Positions 34,060 through 45,230 are shown, numbered from the stretch's first letter. The stretch: 64,000 nt of DNA from Halichoerus grypus (GCF_964656455.1 NC_135725.1:47685688-47749687), one strand, 5' to 3'. Translations and numbers: made by a program. Notes: generated by a model not told the origin, from the sequence alone.

Positions 34060-34640
34060 TTCTTTGCCCAGCATATCTTCCTTTGAACTGACAAATTTCT
34101 TCTTCAAAAATGCAGCAAAAATACTACCTTCTTAATGAAGTCCTCCAGGATCCCCTCAGTGTCCCCTAGCAGTTTGTATATCCTTTTAATTCAATGTCCC
34201 TCAACCTTCTTTGTGCTTCAGCACCCCAGGGATCTAGCATGATCGATCCTATTAGTAATGGTGGCTCAGTGGGATTCTATCTGAGAAAGGAGTGACAGGG
34301 TTAAGGGTAGAGGACAATGCATCTCTCCTGTGGGGCTGAAATTTCCAAGATAGGAGTGTAATTTGAAACAACCACAGTTCCCCTGCCCTACTCCCACCCA
34401 TCAGAAATTTTAGTTTTCCACTTCCAATTCTATAGCCAATCACCACTCAAATTATTCCTCTTGTCACAACATGCTGTGAATATTGGTTTATGCCTCTTTC
34501 TCTGTACGACATGGTACTATTCATCTTTATAGTCATTGTGCCCCTTTCCCTCAGTACCATCCCTTATACATAGTAGGTGCTCAATAAATGTTTGCTCAAG
34601 GAACTAGTGAGTGAATGAGTGAGTAAATGACTGAGTTAGG
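34060..34640 (+). mobile_element. LINE-2 3' end
   Basis: 'aatgaagtcctccaggatcc', 'gcagtttgtatatcctttta', 'cccctttccctcagtaccat', then the L2 terminus 'atacatagtaggtgctcaat' 'aaatgtttgctcaaggaa' and a decayed GAGTGAATGA tail. Confidence 0.8.
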
Positions 34641-34685
34641 GAATAGTTTCTGGGACACCATAGGCAGTTGGCATCCATAATTAGT

Positions 34686-34710
34686 AAAAAAAAAAAAAAA
34701 AAAAAAAAAA
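34686..34710. repeat. A25 homopolymer
   Basis: Uninterrupted run of 25 A at the left border of the old L1. No flanking duplication was found. Confidence 0.95.
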
Positions 34711-36108
34711 GCCCTTCAGACGGAAAGGGTTCTAACTGGTACCATAAAATCATATGAAAGTATAAAACTCATTGACAAAGGCAATTATTTAATATAGTCA
34801 AATTCAAAATACACTAATATTGTAATGGTGGTGTTTAAATCACATATAACTCTAGAATAAAGGTTAAAGGGAAAAGTAGCAAAAATAACTACAATAATTT
34901 GTGAATAGATACACAATATAAAAAGATGCAACTTGTGACATCAAAACATAAAATGACTGGAGAGGGAGAGGAGTAAGGCTTCACTTACCAATAATTACTT
35001 TAAATGTAATGGACAAAATTCTCCAATCAAAATTCTCTAATCAAGGGATGGAAAAAAATACCCCATAAAAATGGAGAGCAAAGGCAGCTGTATTTATATC
35101 AGATAGGCTTTAAGCCAAAAACTATAATAAAAGACAAAGAAGGTCATTATATAATGATAAGAGGGCCAATTCCTCAAGAGGAAATAACATTGTAAATATA
35201 TATGCACCCAACCTTAAAGCACATGAATATACAGAGCAAATATACAAACTATACAAAGCAGATCTGAAGGGAGACATAGACAGCAATACAATAGAAAGGA
35301 ACTTCAAAACCCCAGTATCAACAATGGATAGATCATCTAGACAGAAAATCAATAAGGAAACACTGGACTTAACCTAAGCTTTAGACCAAAGGAGCCTGAC
35401 AAAAATCCACAGCACATTCCATCCAACAGCAATAGAATGCACATTCTTCTGAAGCACACACTTCTCCAGGATAAATTATATATTGGACAACAAAATAACT
35501 CTTTACAAATTGAAGAAGATTGAAATCATTTCAAGTACCTTTTCCAACCACGATGTCTGAAACTAGAAATCAATAACAGGAAGAAAACTGGAAAGTTAAC
35601 AAATATGTGGAGATTGAACTACACATTCTTGAACAACCAATGGGTCAAAGAAGAAATCAAAAGGGAAATCAAAAAATATCTTGAGAGAAACTGAAATGGA
35701 AATGCTATGTAGCAAAACTTGTGGAATACAGCAAAAAAGTTCTAAGAGGGAGGTGTGTAGCAATAAATGCCTACTTTAAGGAAAAAGAAAGATTTTAAAT
35801 AAACAAAAAGATTTTTAAACCTAATCTTTAAACATAAAGATTTTAAATAAACAATCTAATTTTATGCCTCAAGAAACTAGAAAAAGAAAAACAAACTAAG
35901 CTAAAGGTAGTGGAAAGATGGTGTAATAAACATCAAAACAGAAAGAAATTTTATTTTTTTTCAGATATTTTATTTATTTACTTGAGAGAGGGAAAGAGCG
36001 AGAGCACAGAGGGAGAGGGAGAAGCAGACTCCCTGCTGAGCAGGGAGCCAGATGTGGGGCTCGATCCCAGGACCCTGAGATCATGACCTGAGCCAAAGGC
36101 AGACCCTT

Positions 36109-37031
36109 TTTTTTAATTTTATTATGTTATGTTAGTCACCATACAATACATCATTAGTTTTTGATATAGTGTTCCATGATTCATTGTTTGCGTATAACAC
36201 CCAGTGCTCCATGCAGTACGTGCCCTCCTTAATACCCATCACTGGACTAACCAATCCCCCCTCCCCTCTCCCCTCTAAAACCCTGTTTGTTTCTCAGAGT
36301 CCATAGTCTCTCATGGTTCATCTCTCCCTCCAATTCCACCCCCCCTCATTTTTCCCTTCCTTCTCCTAATGTCCTCCATGCTATTCCTTATGTTCCACAA
36401 ATAAGTGAAACCATATGATAATTGACTTTCTCTGCTTGACTTATTTCACTTAGCATAATCTCCTCCAGTCCCATCCATGTTGATGTAAAAGTTGGGTATT
36501 CATCCTTTCTGATGGCTGAGTAATATTCCATTGTATATATGGCCCACATCTTCTTTATCCATTCATCTGTTGAAGGGCATCTCGGCTCTTTCCACAGTTT
36601 GCTATTGCGGACATTGCTGCTATGAACATTGGGGTGCATATGGCCCTTCTTTTCACTACATCTGTGTCTTTGGGGTAAATACCCAGGAGTGCAATTGCTA
36701 AGTCATAGGGTAGCTCTATTTTTAAATTTTTGAGGCACCTCCACACTGTTTTCCAAAGTGGCTGTACCAACTTGCATTCCCACCAGCAGTGTAAGAGGGT
36801 TCCCCTTTCTCCACAACCTCTCCAACATTTGTTTCTTTCCCTGTCCATTTTTGCCATTCTAACTGGTGTAAGGTGGTATCTCAATGTGGTTTTAATTTGA
36901 ATTTCCCTGATGGCTAATGATGATGAACATTTTTTCATGTGTCTGTTAGCCATTTGTATGTCACCCAAAAAACAAATAATCAAGTCAAAAAATGGGCAGA
37001 AGATATGAAAAGACACTTCTCTGAAGAAGAC
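36109..37031 (-). mobile_element. Younger LINE-1, 5'-truncated, with inverted 5' end
   Basis: Antisense carnivore L1: 3' UTR with T-tract at 36107-36115, then the ORF2 C-terminus. Translation of the minus strand gives recognisable ORF2p motifs: [20 protein letters not shown] and GIYPKD in one frame, [20 protein letters not shown] in another, so a frameshift near 36600 separates them. A 14-bp duplication aaaggcagaccctt flanks it (36095-36108 and 37032-37045). Not autonomous. Confidence 0.95.
36964..37031 (+). other. Inverted 5' segment of the younger LINE-1
   Basis: This part reads ORF2 in the plus direction ('caaaaaatgggcagaagata', 'aagacacttctctgaagaag') while the rest reads minus. The two halves are contiguous in L1 order, meeting at 'gac', as twin priming predicts. 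Confidence 0.9.
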
Positions 37032-37213
37032 AAAGGCAGACCCTTAACCGACTAAACCACCCAGGTGCCCCAAAACAGAAATAAATTTTAAAAAGTCTAG
37101 AGAAACAATAGAAAAGATCAATAAGAGCTGGTTTTTTTTGAAAAGATAAACAAAACTGATAAATCTTTAACTGGACTAAGAAAAAAAAGAGAAGACTCAA
37201 AATTAGAAATGAG

Positions 37214-37393
37214 GGGCGCCTGGGTGGCTCAGTCAGTTAAGCGCCTGTCTTTGGCTCAGGTCATGATTCCAGGGTCCTGGGTTCAAGCCCCATATCGGGC
37301 TCCCTGCTCAGTGCGGAGCCTGCCTCTCCTTCTGCCGCTCCCCCTGCTTCTTCTCTCTCTGTGTCAAATAAAAAAATAAAATCTTTTTTTTAA
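37214..37393 (+). mobile_element. CAN-SINE at an internal deletion of the old L1
   Basis: GGGGCGCCTGGGTGGCTCAG to ATAAAATCTTTTTTTTA. Left flank is L1 ORF2 near 'agagaagactcaaaattaga'; right flank is ORF2 near its C-terminus. Only aaatg is shared by the flanks, unlike the 9-20-bp duplications of its neighbours. Confidence 0.93.
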
Positions 37394-37558
37394 ATGGGCA
37401 AAAGAATAGATATTTTTTCAAAAAAGACATACAAATGGTTAATGGGTATATGAAAAGATGCTCAACATCACTCATCATTAGGGAAATGCAAATAAAAACC
37501 ACGGTGAGATAACACCTCACAGCTGTTATGATGGCAATTATCAAAAAGTCAAAAGATT

Positions 37559-37740
37559 GGGCGCCCTGGTAGCTTAGTCAGTTAATCGGCTGCTTTTGGC
37601 TCAGGTCATGATCCCGGAGTCCTGGGATCGAGCCCCACATCAGGCTCCCTGCTCAGCCGGGAGTAAGCTTCTCCCTCTGCCCCTTCCCCTGCTTGTTCTC
37701 GCTCACTCTCTCTCTCAAATAAATAAATAAAATCTTTTTT
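37559..37740 (+). mobile_element. CAN-SINE with perfect 16-bp target duplication
   Basis: aaaaagtcaaaagatt lies at 37543-37558 and 37741-37756 in the old L1. Head slightly decayed (GGGCGCCCTGGTAGCTTAG). Confidence 0.96.
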
Positions 37741-38078
37741 AAAAAGTCAAAAGATTACAAGTGATGTGGAGAAAAGTGAGCCCTTGTGCACTGTTGGTGG
37801 GACTGTAAATTGGTAGTCAGTATGGAAAATAGATAGAGGTTCCTTAAAAAATTAAAAATAGAAATATGATATGATCCAGCAATCACACTGCCGAGTATCT
37901 ATATGAAGGCAACAGTCAGTATATCACAGATCTCTGCACTCCCATGTTCGTTGCCTCATTATTTATAGTAGCCAAGATATGGAAACAACCTAAGGGTCTG
38001 TTGACAAATGAGTGGATAAAGAAAATGTGATATGTAAATACAGTGTAATATTATTCAGCCTTTAGAAAGAAGGAAATC

Positions 38079-38285
38079 AGGGGCACCTGGGTGGCTCAGT
38101 CGGTTAAGCATCGGCCTTCGGCTCAGGTCATGATCTGGGGGTCCTGGGATCGAGCCCCCCGTCGGGAGCCCTCTGTAGCAGGGAGTCTGCTTCTCTCTCT
38201 GTCCCTCCCCCTTGCTTGTGCCTGCTCTCTCCCTCACTCTCTCAAATAAATAAAATATTTAAAAATAAATAAATAAGATTAAAAA
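38079..38285 (+). mobile_element. CAN-SINE with 9-bp target duplication
   Basis: aaggaaatc lies at 38070-38078 and 38286-38294 in the old L1. Full length. Confidence 0.94.
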
Positions 38286-38758
38286 AAGGAAATCCTGTGA
38301 TTTGCAGAAACATCGATGAACCTGGAAAACATTATGTTAAGTGAAATAAGCCAGACACAAAAAGCCAAATATCTCACTTACATGTGGAATCTTAAAAAAA
38401 AAAAAAAAAAAGTCATATTCATAGTAACAGAGTAGAATGGTGCTTACAAGAGCCTGGGGGGGCGGGGAGGAAGAGACACACAGATCAAAGGGTACGAACT
38501 TTCAGTTATAAGATGAATGAGTTCTGGAGACCTAACGTATCACTTGGGGACCATAGTTAATAGCAACACATTCATTGTACACTTGAAATTTGCTAAGAAA
38601 GTAGATCTCAAGTGTTCTCACCACACACACACAAGTAACTATGGGAGGTGATGAATATGTTAATTAGCTTAATCGTGGTCATTATTTTACAATGTATATG
38701 TATATCAAAGCATCATATTGTATACCTTAAATATATACAACTTTTATTTGTCAAAAAT

Positions 38759-40492
38759 GAATGAATGAATGAAAAGCTCACTTGAACTTCAAGGTGAGAA
38801 GTTTCTCTCCCATTAATTCACATGCTTTCAGCGATTCCCTGTTAAGATAAATAGACTCTGAAGTAAAAGGAAATTTGCTGAAAACAAGAAAGAGGAACAA
38901 ACATTCCCTAAATATGACAGGCCGCCAGAGTGCATTCATTCCTAGCCTTGGGACCCCCTTCTGCACTAGTCTCCAACTCTGAAGGAAACTTGTTTGCACT
39001 CCACAGAGGGGAGGCTGGGACGTCACCTCCAGGAAGGTTCCAGGGCTAATTGCTCCTGATCAAGCTGTTCACCAGCCGTCACCATTACGAAGACCATGAC
39101 AAAGCTCACTAAAACAAGAACCTGTGTAACAACAGCAAAAAAAAAAAAAGAAACATTGTTTCCTCAAAGCTCCATTTTCCCAAGCCAATAATTACCTTTT
39201 TCACTGCCTTAAAGGGTTTTCAAGGGCAGTATTATACATAGGCTAGCATTTCTTGTAAAAAGCAGTATCATGCACATGTAGTAAAGGAAACATACAAACT
39301 TCTAGAAGTGGGGCCTTATTGACAATTTATTTACATAGCTTATGGAGCATTTCCCCAAAATACTTTAGACCTTTTATTCCTCCCTAAAGACTGAATTTTG
39401 TCCAACAGTTGGAAAAATTATAACACGTTTGCCTTAACTTAAAATTATTTAGAGATTCAACTTCCTTGAGGGTGGGAGGGCTGTGAATAAAACAGAAATA
39501 ACCTACAATTTTACCTTTGATTACATTTTCCACCACTATTAGAGAGATGTGCAGGAATAAGGGAATAGTGGCAGAGAGAGGAGAGAGCAGGAATATGGCT
39601 ACTGCTTGGAGGTTTTATTTCCATGTCCAGGTTTCAAGATCTGTTTTTCATTTTTATTTTTATTGGAAATTGGTTCAGAATGCAGATGCTAAACCTATTT
39701 CATTTAGGTGAAATATTTGAAATACTATCGATTTAAATACAAACATCTGAAAGAAAACTGGAACAGCCCATCAATCTCAGAAGGTTTCGGAAATATCTAG
39801 ATGCTGAACACAATCACTTAATGGCCGGAGTTTCAAATTTTCTCCCAGATAACTGGAGATCTTTTGATAGAGTCTGTAAGTTGTTTTAAGATTCTTTCAA
39901 GCATACAAATACATAACAAATGATAAATAACAAAACCATAACTGCAGCGAACCCTAGGGTACAGGTGTGGTTCCTAAGCAGATGTGGCCAGAGCAGAGAT
40001 CCGCATCAGTGCTAGGCTGGATTTGTCTCCCTCATCCTAAATTTGTATTTTTAACCTTCTTGATTTTTTTTTTCCTACATTCCCATCCTGCTATACGCGA
40101 GACTAGTCACTTCCTGGTAACAGGACAGTACTCCAAAGGTACAGAGTTTTTGTGCACTTTTGTAACTGTTCTAAATTCAGGGCTGCAAATGCAGGCTTTC
40201 CATCCCAGCCGTGTGAACTTCATCTACTTTTCTATTTTTCTTGCTATTTCTATTTTTGTTCTGAAGTGCTCTTCTCCAGGTCTCTATCGCAAGAAGTAGC
40301 TATGACCTTTTATGTAACTGATACCAAATGCTCTAGCCTTCTTGTCTGAGTCACCATGAGCGGAAGTGTTGGGACGTCATTGTGGCTTTCAGAATGAATA
40401 AACCCTACTCTCACTCAACTGCTGTCCTTAAAGTCTCCCTTAGTGTTGAATTCCAAGTGGGATCATTTTTTGATTATTACTAAGACACTTTT
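38759..40492. other. Unique DNA, no gene seen
   Basis: The longest frame is 110 codons at 39967-40299; it is phenylalanine-rich and without a domain or family match. No repeat recognised. Confidence 0.5.
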
Positions 40493-40560
40493 TTTCTCAG
40501 CTTTGTTGAGTTATAATTGACATATAACATTGTTAGACACACTCTTGATGTGGATCTCAG
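40493..40560 (-). mobile_element. LINE-1 3' end fragment
   Basis: 'cagctttgttgagttataat' followed by 'tgacatataacattgttaga' is the antisense terminus of an L1 3' UTR. Confidence 0.65.
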
Positions 40561-40905
40561 ACTAATCTACCATGACTTGGCTTTTTAACCAGCTCATAGC
40601 CCTCAATGACATTTTTGAAAAATGCTGATTAACTGTTCAATGAGAAAAATAGTCTACATACTCCAACTTACCTAACAAACATTCCCCAAGTTTCTGAACC
40701 CCTTTAGATATCATTATCAATATCAGATAATGACAGTGGGATATCAGAAAGCTTCTTTTTCCACTGAAGCCAGAGGAATTCAGAAGAGTCTGTAATTGGT
40801 ACAAATGGGGTTCAAGTTAAACCTAAGGGTCTAATTCCTGACTTTAAGGTTTTAAACTTAGTAGAATAGTGAATAGTTTGTCGTGTTCTTTGAGAAGTTT
40901 TAGAA
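40561..40905. other. Unique DNA, nothing recognised
   Basis: No frame or repeat recognised. Confidence 0.5.
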
Positions 40906-40916
40906 CAGACAAGGCA

Positions 40917-41121
40917 GGGATCCCTGGGTGGCTCAGTCAGTTAAGCATCTGACTCTTCATTTTGGTTCGGGTCATGACCTCAGGTCATGATCTCAGGGTT
41001 GAGGGATTGAGCCCTGCATTGGATTCCGCACTCAGTGGAGAGTCTGCTTGAGATTCTCTCTCTCCCTCTGTCCCTCCCCCCGTCCTTCTCAAATAATAAA
41101 TAAATAAGTCTTTAAAAAAAC
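40917..41121 (+). mobile_element. CAN-SINE, older GGGATCCCTGGG subfamily
   Basis: Starts GGGATCCCTGGGTGGCTCAG and carries an extra 'actcttcattttggttcggg' block and 'gcttgagattctctctctcc', unlike the main subfamily. Target duplication cagacaag(g/a)ca at 40906-40916 and 41122-41132. Confidence 0.93.
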
Positions 41122-41139
41122 CAGACAAGACAATTTTTT

Positions 41140-42090
41140 GTATAAATATTTATTGAGAACCTACTAAATACCAAGCAGTAAGACAATGTCCTAGTTGGGC
41201 TGGCAATATAGAAGCAAGGAAGCTAACTAACCAAGAAGTTATGACAACGTTTGATACGTGTTATGACGGAGGATATTCAGGGTACCATAGCGTCAGGGAG
41301 AAGTCAAGAAAAGACCTTCTCGAAGCAGTGCTACCTAAAAACATACCTGAAGGGTAGGTGGGAGTTAGGAAAAGAAGGAGTAGGGGTAGAAGGGTGTTTG
41401 AAACGTTTGCCAGAGCATTCGTTTGTTTCTGCAAATGAAAATACAGTGAGAATGTGGAACCCACAGAAATTCAGAGTGCCTGGAATTCAGAGGGAGAGAG
41501 TGGAAGGTGCAAGATGAGGCTGAACCCCAAGGGTGAGAGGGAGAAAATTGCAAACCACGTTAAGGACTTTTTTCCCTGAAGAATATAGGAACCACTGAAG
41601 GGATTCTTACTTTAGAAAAAAAAAATGTCACTGGCAACAATGTAGCCACCAGATTAGGGGTAAGTCAGGATGTAGGAGATCAGGTAAGAGGCTGTGGAAG
41701 GTAAGGGTGACTTGGACTAGGCTAGTGGCAGAGTGAATAGAGAGAAGTGGATGGAGTCAGGAGAATTTTATTTACTTATTTTTTAAAGATTTTATTTATT
41801 TATTTGACAGAGAGAGAGGGAGACAGCTAGACAGGGAACACAAGCAGGGGGAGTGAGAGAGGGAGAAGCAGGCTCCCCGCTGAGCAGGGAGCCTGATGTG
41901 GGGCTCGATCCCAGGACCCTGGGATCATGACCTGAGCTGAAGGCAGATGCTTAACGACTGAGCCACCCAGGGGCCCCTAGGAGAGTTTTAGAAAGTCAAA
42001 TTGATTGATTGGAAGGGAAGGGTGAAGGAGAAGAAGGAAGGAAGGTGGGAAATGAATAAGAAAGAATCAAGATAATAGCTTGAAAAATGA
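41140..42090 (-). mobile_element. LINE-2, 3' half, with nested SINE
   Basis: Antisense L2: 'tatttattgagaacctacta', 'gggctggcaatatagaagca', 'ttaaggacttttttccctga', 'aaccactgaagggattctta', 'ggtgacttggactaggctag' and, after the SINE, 'ttagaaagtcaaattgattg'. Frames on both strands are chance. Confidence 0.75.
41771..41978 (-). mobile_element. CAN-SINE nested in L2
   Basis: aggaga(a/g)tttta lies at 41759-41770 and 41979-41990. Body AAAGATTTTATTTATTTATT to GAGCCACCCAGGGGCCCC. Confidence 0.95.
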
Positions 42091-42477
42091 GGCTGTTACT
42101 GAGCTCAAAAATATGATTCCAGGAATTTAAGCATAGAGCTCTGTTTTCATCAAAGACTAAAAGTAATTTGACTCACAGCCTTGTTCAACAGTTCTATAAG
42201 TATCTCGTAGTCATTCAGTGCTAAGAGGCAATTTTATTTTTTTTCAAGTCATCCCTAGCTATACGTTAAATCCGCATTACTATCTGTGAAACAATGATTT
42301 TCATTCAGACTAGCTAGCTACCCCCATATGTGGGAAGAGATCCAATGTTCACACTTTTAACACTATAAAATATATGTGTGTAAATATTGATCTACTTAGC
42401 ATAATTTGAGAAAGTACAGATTGGGAAAATTTTGATGCAAAGTAGTTTGAATTACACAGCAATAAAGCATATTTTCT

Positions 42478-42666
42478 TTTTCTTTTTTTTTTTATATATT
42501 TTTATTTATTTATTTGAGAGAGAGAGCATGAGAGGGGGGAGGGTCAGAGGGAGAAGCAGACTCCCTGCCGAGCAGGGAGCCCGATGTGGGACTCGATCCC
42601 GGGACTCCAGGATCATGACCTGAGCCGAAGGCAGTTGCTTAACCAACTGAGCCACCCAGGCGTCCC
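42478..42666 (-). mobile_element. CAN-SINE with 15-bp target duplication
   Basis: taaag(c/t)atattttct lies at 42463-42477 and 42667-42681. Confidence 0.95.
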
Positions 42667-42681
42667 TAAAGTATATTTTCT

Positions 42682-43229
42682 ATACGACATTATCTAGTCT
42701 CTTAAGAGATACGAAGAATTAACATATTCTTTATATAAAATAATTAAAACAAGCAAAATCTTAGTGGATCCCATAATTAGATTTCATTTTAAAGGATTAC
42801 TAAAGGAATACAAAATATTGATCTGCTCACGGCATGGGGGATTTTCAATATATATGTGATTCTTTTAAAATATTTATTACGTGTTCTATATCTACAGAAA
42901 TTATTGATGAGAACAGATACTGGAAAACAGCCACCTACCAAGAGTTCCCATCAGAAGTATAATGAATGTTGTAGAAGATGGAAAGAAATAAAAAATACTG
43001 AAAATAATGTTGGAATTCTGTCCTGCTCGGTATCAATATGCTGGGAATATATTCTAGAAACCCAACATTGCTAGAGGGACACATAGTGAATTTGAAGTTC
43101 TAGTAATCAATACATCATTTTGAAATACTGAGCTTTCTAGGAGGCTTTTATTCCTAAGAAATATTTATAACAAATCTACAATGAATAAGGATTTGAAAGC
43201 CTATCCTGGATGTGTACATGTGACAAAAA
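42682..43229. other. Unique DNA, nothing recognised
   Basis: A 72-codon frame (42856-43074) has no resemblance. Confidence 0.5.
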
Positions 43230-43690
43230 TAACAGAACTCCTTAACCTCCCCTGTCCCTGAATTTGTCTATGCCCCTCTGTTTCCGATCTCGGTGATGGT
43301 TGGCTCCTGCCACTAGGGACCAAAATAAAAATCTGGGAAGCATGCTCAACCTCGCCCCTGACATCTACTCAGTCTCTGATTTCAGCCAAATGTGTTTCCT
43401 AAATATTGCTCAAATCCATCTTTCATTCTCTAGAACCACCTCCAGCCACTGCCATCTCAGAAGCCTGATTTATTGCAATACTCTCCTAACTGGATTCCCT
43501 GCACTGAGGTCTTGCTTTTCTTTCAAACCCATCATCCACACTTCTACCAGGGGGGGATCTATTTAAAACATAGATCAGACCAGGTTGTCCTCTGTCTAAG
43601 CTCCTTCATCATCTTTCCCTTGTTTTGTTCAGTATATAGCATTTACTCTTTCTTTGAAAGGTTTTAGTGAAATTTAATGACCTTGCACAT
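43230..43690 (+). mobile_element. LINE-2, end of the ORF2 region
   Basis: Plus-strand translation around 43473-43600 keeps the L2 ORF2p order: a CNSLLTGLP-like NTLLTGFPALRS, then IYLKHRSDQVV against the usual FLKHKSDHV. DNA blocks 'caatactctcctaactggat' and 'catagatcagaccaggttgt' agree. Broken by stops and frameshifts. Confidence 0.8.
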
Positions 43691-44425
43691 CTTGTATCAG
43701 ACTAACCCTTCCTCAGAAAACAATTATAAACCCTGCACAAAACATTTAAACAGCAACATTGTAAAGATACTGGAGAGTGACCAAAAGCAGGCAGAAACTG
43801 GGTGATTTGACCTTTGAAATCAGGGACTCACTGGCTTTATATAGTCTTTCCCATGAGGCCTCTGTGGTCTCAGTGGTGTTTGGCAGGTAGAGCTCCAAAA
43901 AAGTCTGCAGTCTTATTGGCGTGGGAAGTCAAATTAAGGATTTGGCCTCAAAAGTTGCATGTAAATCTCCCCTCAAATCCTTGGCTCCCTCTTCAACTGC
44001 TTGTGCTCGGGGAAGAAACTCCAAGAAAGCTTGAGGGAAAAGCACAGCTGAAAGGCCAAAAATGCTAATCAGATATTTCAGGTACTACCCGCTGCGGAGG
44101 AGCGGTTTAGAGTACAAGTCCAATTAAATTAGCAGGCCTCGGCGAATATTTGGGGTTTTTCATTGAAATTCCAGAAAGGTGTTGAAAGTAAAGACTATAT
44201 TCCAAGACTAAGGGATTTTTTTCTTGAACTAAGGACAAAACTAAAATAGACCTGATTTAGCAAAGGGTAAAATAAAAACCCCACAAGTTCAAAATGACTG
44301 CCTGTAATTTAACTGTCTGTTTGAAGAAAACCTAACTCTGTTTAGAGTGAGGGTTAGCAAACCATGACGTACAGCGTGTTTTTGTATGACCCTCAAGATA
44401 AGAATTATTTTATATTTTTAAAGCA
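43691..44425. other. Unique DNA, nothing recognised
   Basis: An 84-codon frame (43814-44068) has no recognisable domain. Confidence 0.5.
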
Positions 44426-44577
44426 TTGAAGAAGAGGAGGCAGAAGCAGAGTTGGGAGGAGAGGAGAAGGAGGAGGAGGAGGAAGAAGAAGAAAAGGAAG
44501 AGGAGAAAGGAGGAGGAGGAGAAAGAAGGAAGAGGAGAAAAGGAAGGTGGAGGAGAGGAAGAGGAAGAAGGAGAAAC
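44426..44577 (+). repeat. Polypurine tract, (GGA/GAA)n
   Basis: About 150 bases almost free of C and T, made of GAG, GGA, GAA and AAG units. Codes for runs of K/E/R in plus frames and S/F/L/P in minus frames, so frames of 60-102 codons crossing it are artefacts of composition. Confidence 0.97.
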
Positions 44578-44738
44578 AACAAAACCCACAGGTGACCCAC
44601 AAACTCTAAATCACTTACCCTCTACCCCTTTGCAGCAAAGGTTTTCAAACTCATGCTTTAAAGGAATATATAATAATCCAGAGTCTATACAATGCATCAT
44701 CCATAATGTCCCATATGCCATTAAAAATTACTAGTAAT

Positions 44739-45155
44739 GTGGGGCACCTGGGCAATGAAGTCAGTTGAGCACCCAACTCTTGGTTTCAGCTCAGGTCATG
44801 ATCTCAGGATAGTGTGATGGAGCCCTGCATCTGGCTCCATGCTGGGCATGGAGTCTGCTTAAGATTCTCTCTCTCTCCCTCTCCCTTTGCCCCTCCCACC
44901 CCCCCACCCCCCACTCTCTCTGTCTAAAAGAAATAAATTAATCTTTTTAAAAAAAATTTATTTGAGATAGCGAGAGAGCAAGAGAGAATGAGCACGAGCT
45001 AGAGGGGAAGGCAAAGGGAGAGGGAGAAGAAGACTCCCCGCTGAGCAGGGAGCCCGATGCAGGGCTCAATCCCAGGACCCTGAGATCATGACCCGAGCCA
45101 AGGCAGATGCTTAACCAACTGAGTCACCCAAGTGCCCCATAAATAAATCTTTTTA
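44739..45155 (+). mobile_element. CAN-SINE, older subfamily, interrupted
   Basis: GGGGCACCTGGG head with a decayed TGGCTCAG, 'caactcttggtttcagctca', 'gcttaagattctctctctct'. Target duplication aaaaatta(c/t)tagtaat at 44723-44738 and 45156-45171. Tail hit by a second SINE. Confidence 0.92.
44955..45138 (-). mobile_element. CAN-SINE in the tail of the preceding SINE
   Basis: 22-bp near-perfect duplication (one mismatch) at 44933-44954 and 45139-45160, starting ataaat(t/a)aatctttttaaa. Body from ATTTATTTGAGATAGCGAGA to GTCACCCAAGTGCCCC. Confidence 0.94.
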
Positions 45156-45230
45156 AAAAATTATTAGTAATTTAAAAAAACAGGTAAGTGTATCTCAAAG
45201 TCAAGAAAATCTATTAATAGAAAGACCTCC

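Larger units (their letters stand above)
35954..37071 (-). mobile_element. CAN-SINE split by a younger LINE-1
   Basis: Left part 35954-36108 runs to 'gacctgagccaaaggcagac'; right part 37032-37071 runs 'aaccgactaaaccacccagg' to GTGCCCC. Target duplication in the old L1: aaaacagaa(a/a)(g/t)aaatttta at 35935-35953 and 37072-37090 (one mismatch). Confidence 0.95.
34712..38758 (+). mobile_element. Old LINE-1 (L1MA-like), internally deleted and heavily interrupted
   Basis: Pieces 34712-35934, 37091-37213, 37394-37558, 37757-38078 and 38295-38758 together follow one L1. The first holds the inter-ORF segment and the endonuclease/early ORF2 part ('ttaccaataattactttaaa', 'tatatgcacccaaccttaaa', 'gatagatcatctagacagaa', 'acatgtggagg'-like). 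After 37394 it jumps to the ORF2 C-terminus ('caacatcactcatcattagg', 'tgatccagcaatcacactgc', 'gtagccaagatatggaaaca') and the 3' UTR ('aactttcagttataagatga', 'tttacaatgtatatgtatat'), ending in (GAAT)n. Stops throughout. Roughly the reverse-transcriptase half of ORF2 is absent. Confidence 0.88.

Noticed and set aside
34686..34710. A25 run as the tail of a processed pseudogene
   Set aside because: No coding-like sequence lies upstream (it is an L2 end) and no target duplication flanks it.
36388..37016. Two long minus-strand frames (83 and 153 codons) with a clear protein signature
   Set aside because: They are the C-terminal part of LINE-1 ORF2p in a truncated, frameshifted copy, not a host gene.
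44405..44734. Frames rich in K/E/R (plus) or S/F/L/P (minus)
   Set aside because: Direct result of the polypurine tract; composition alone keeps stops away.
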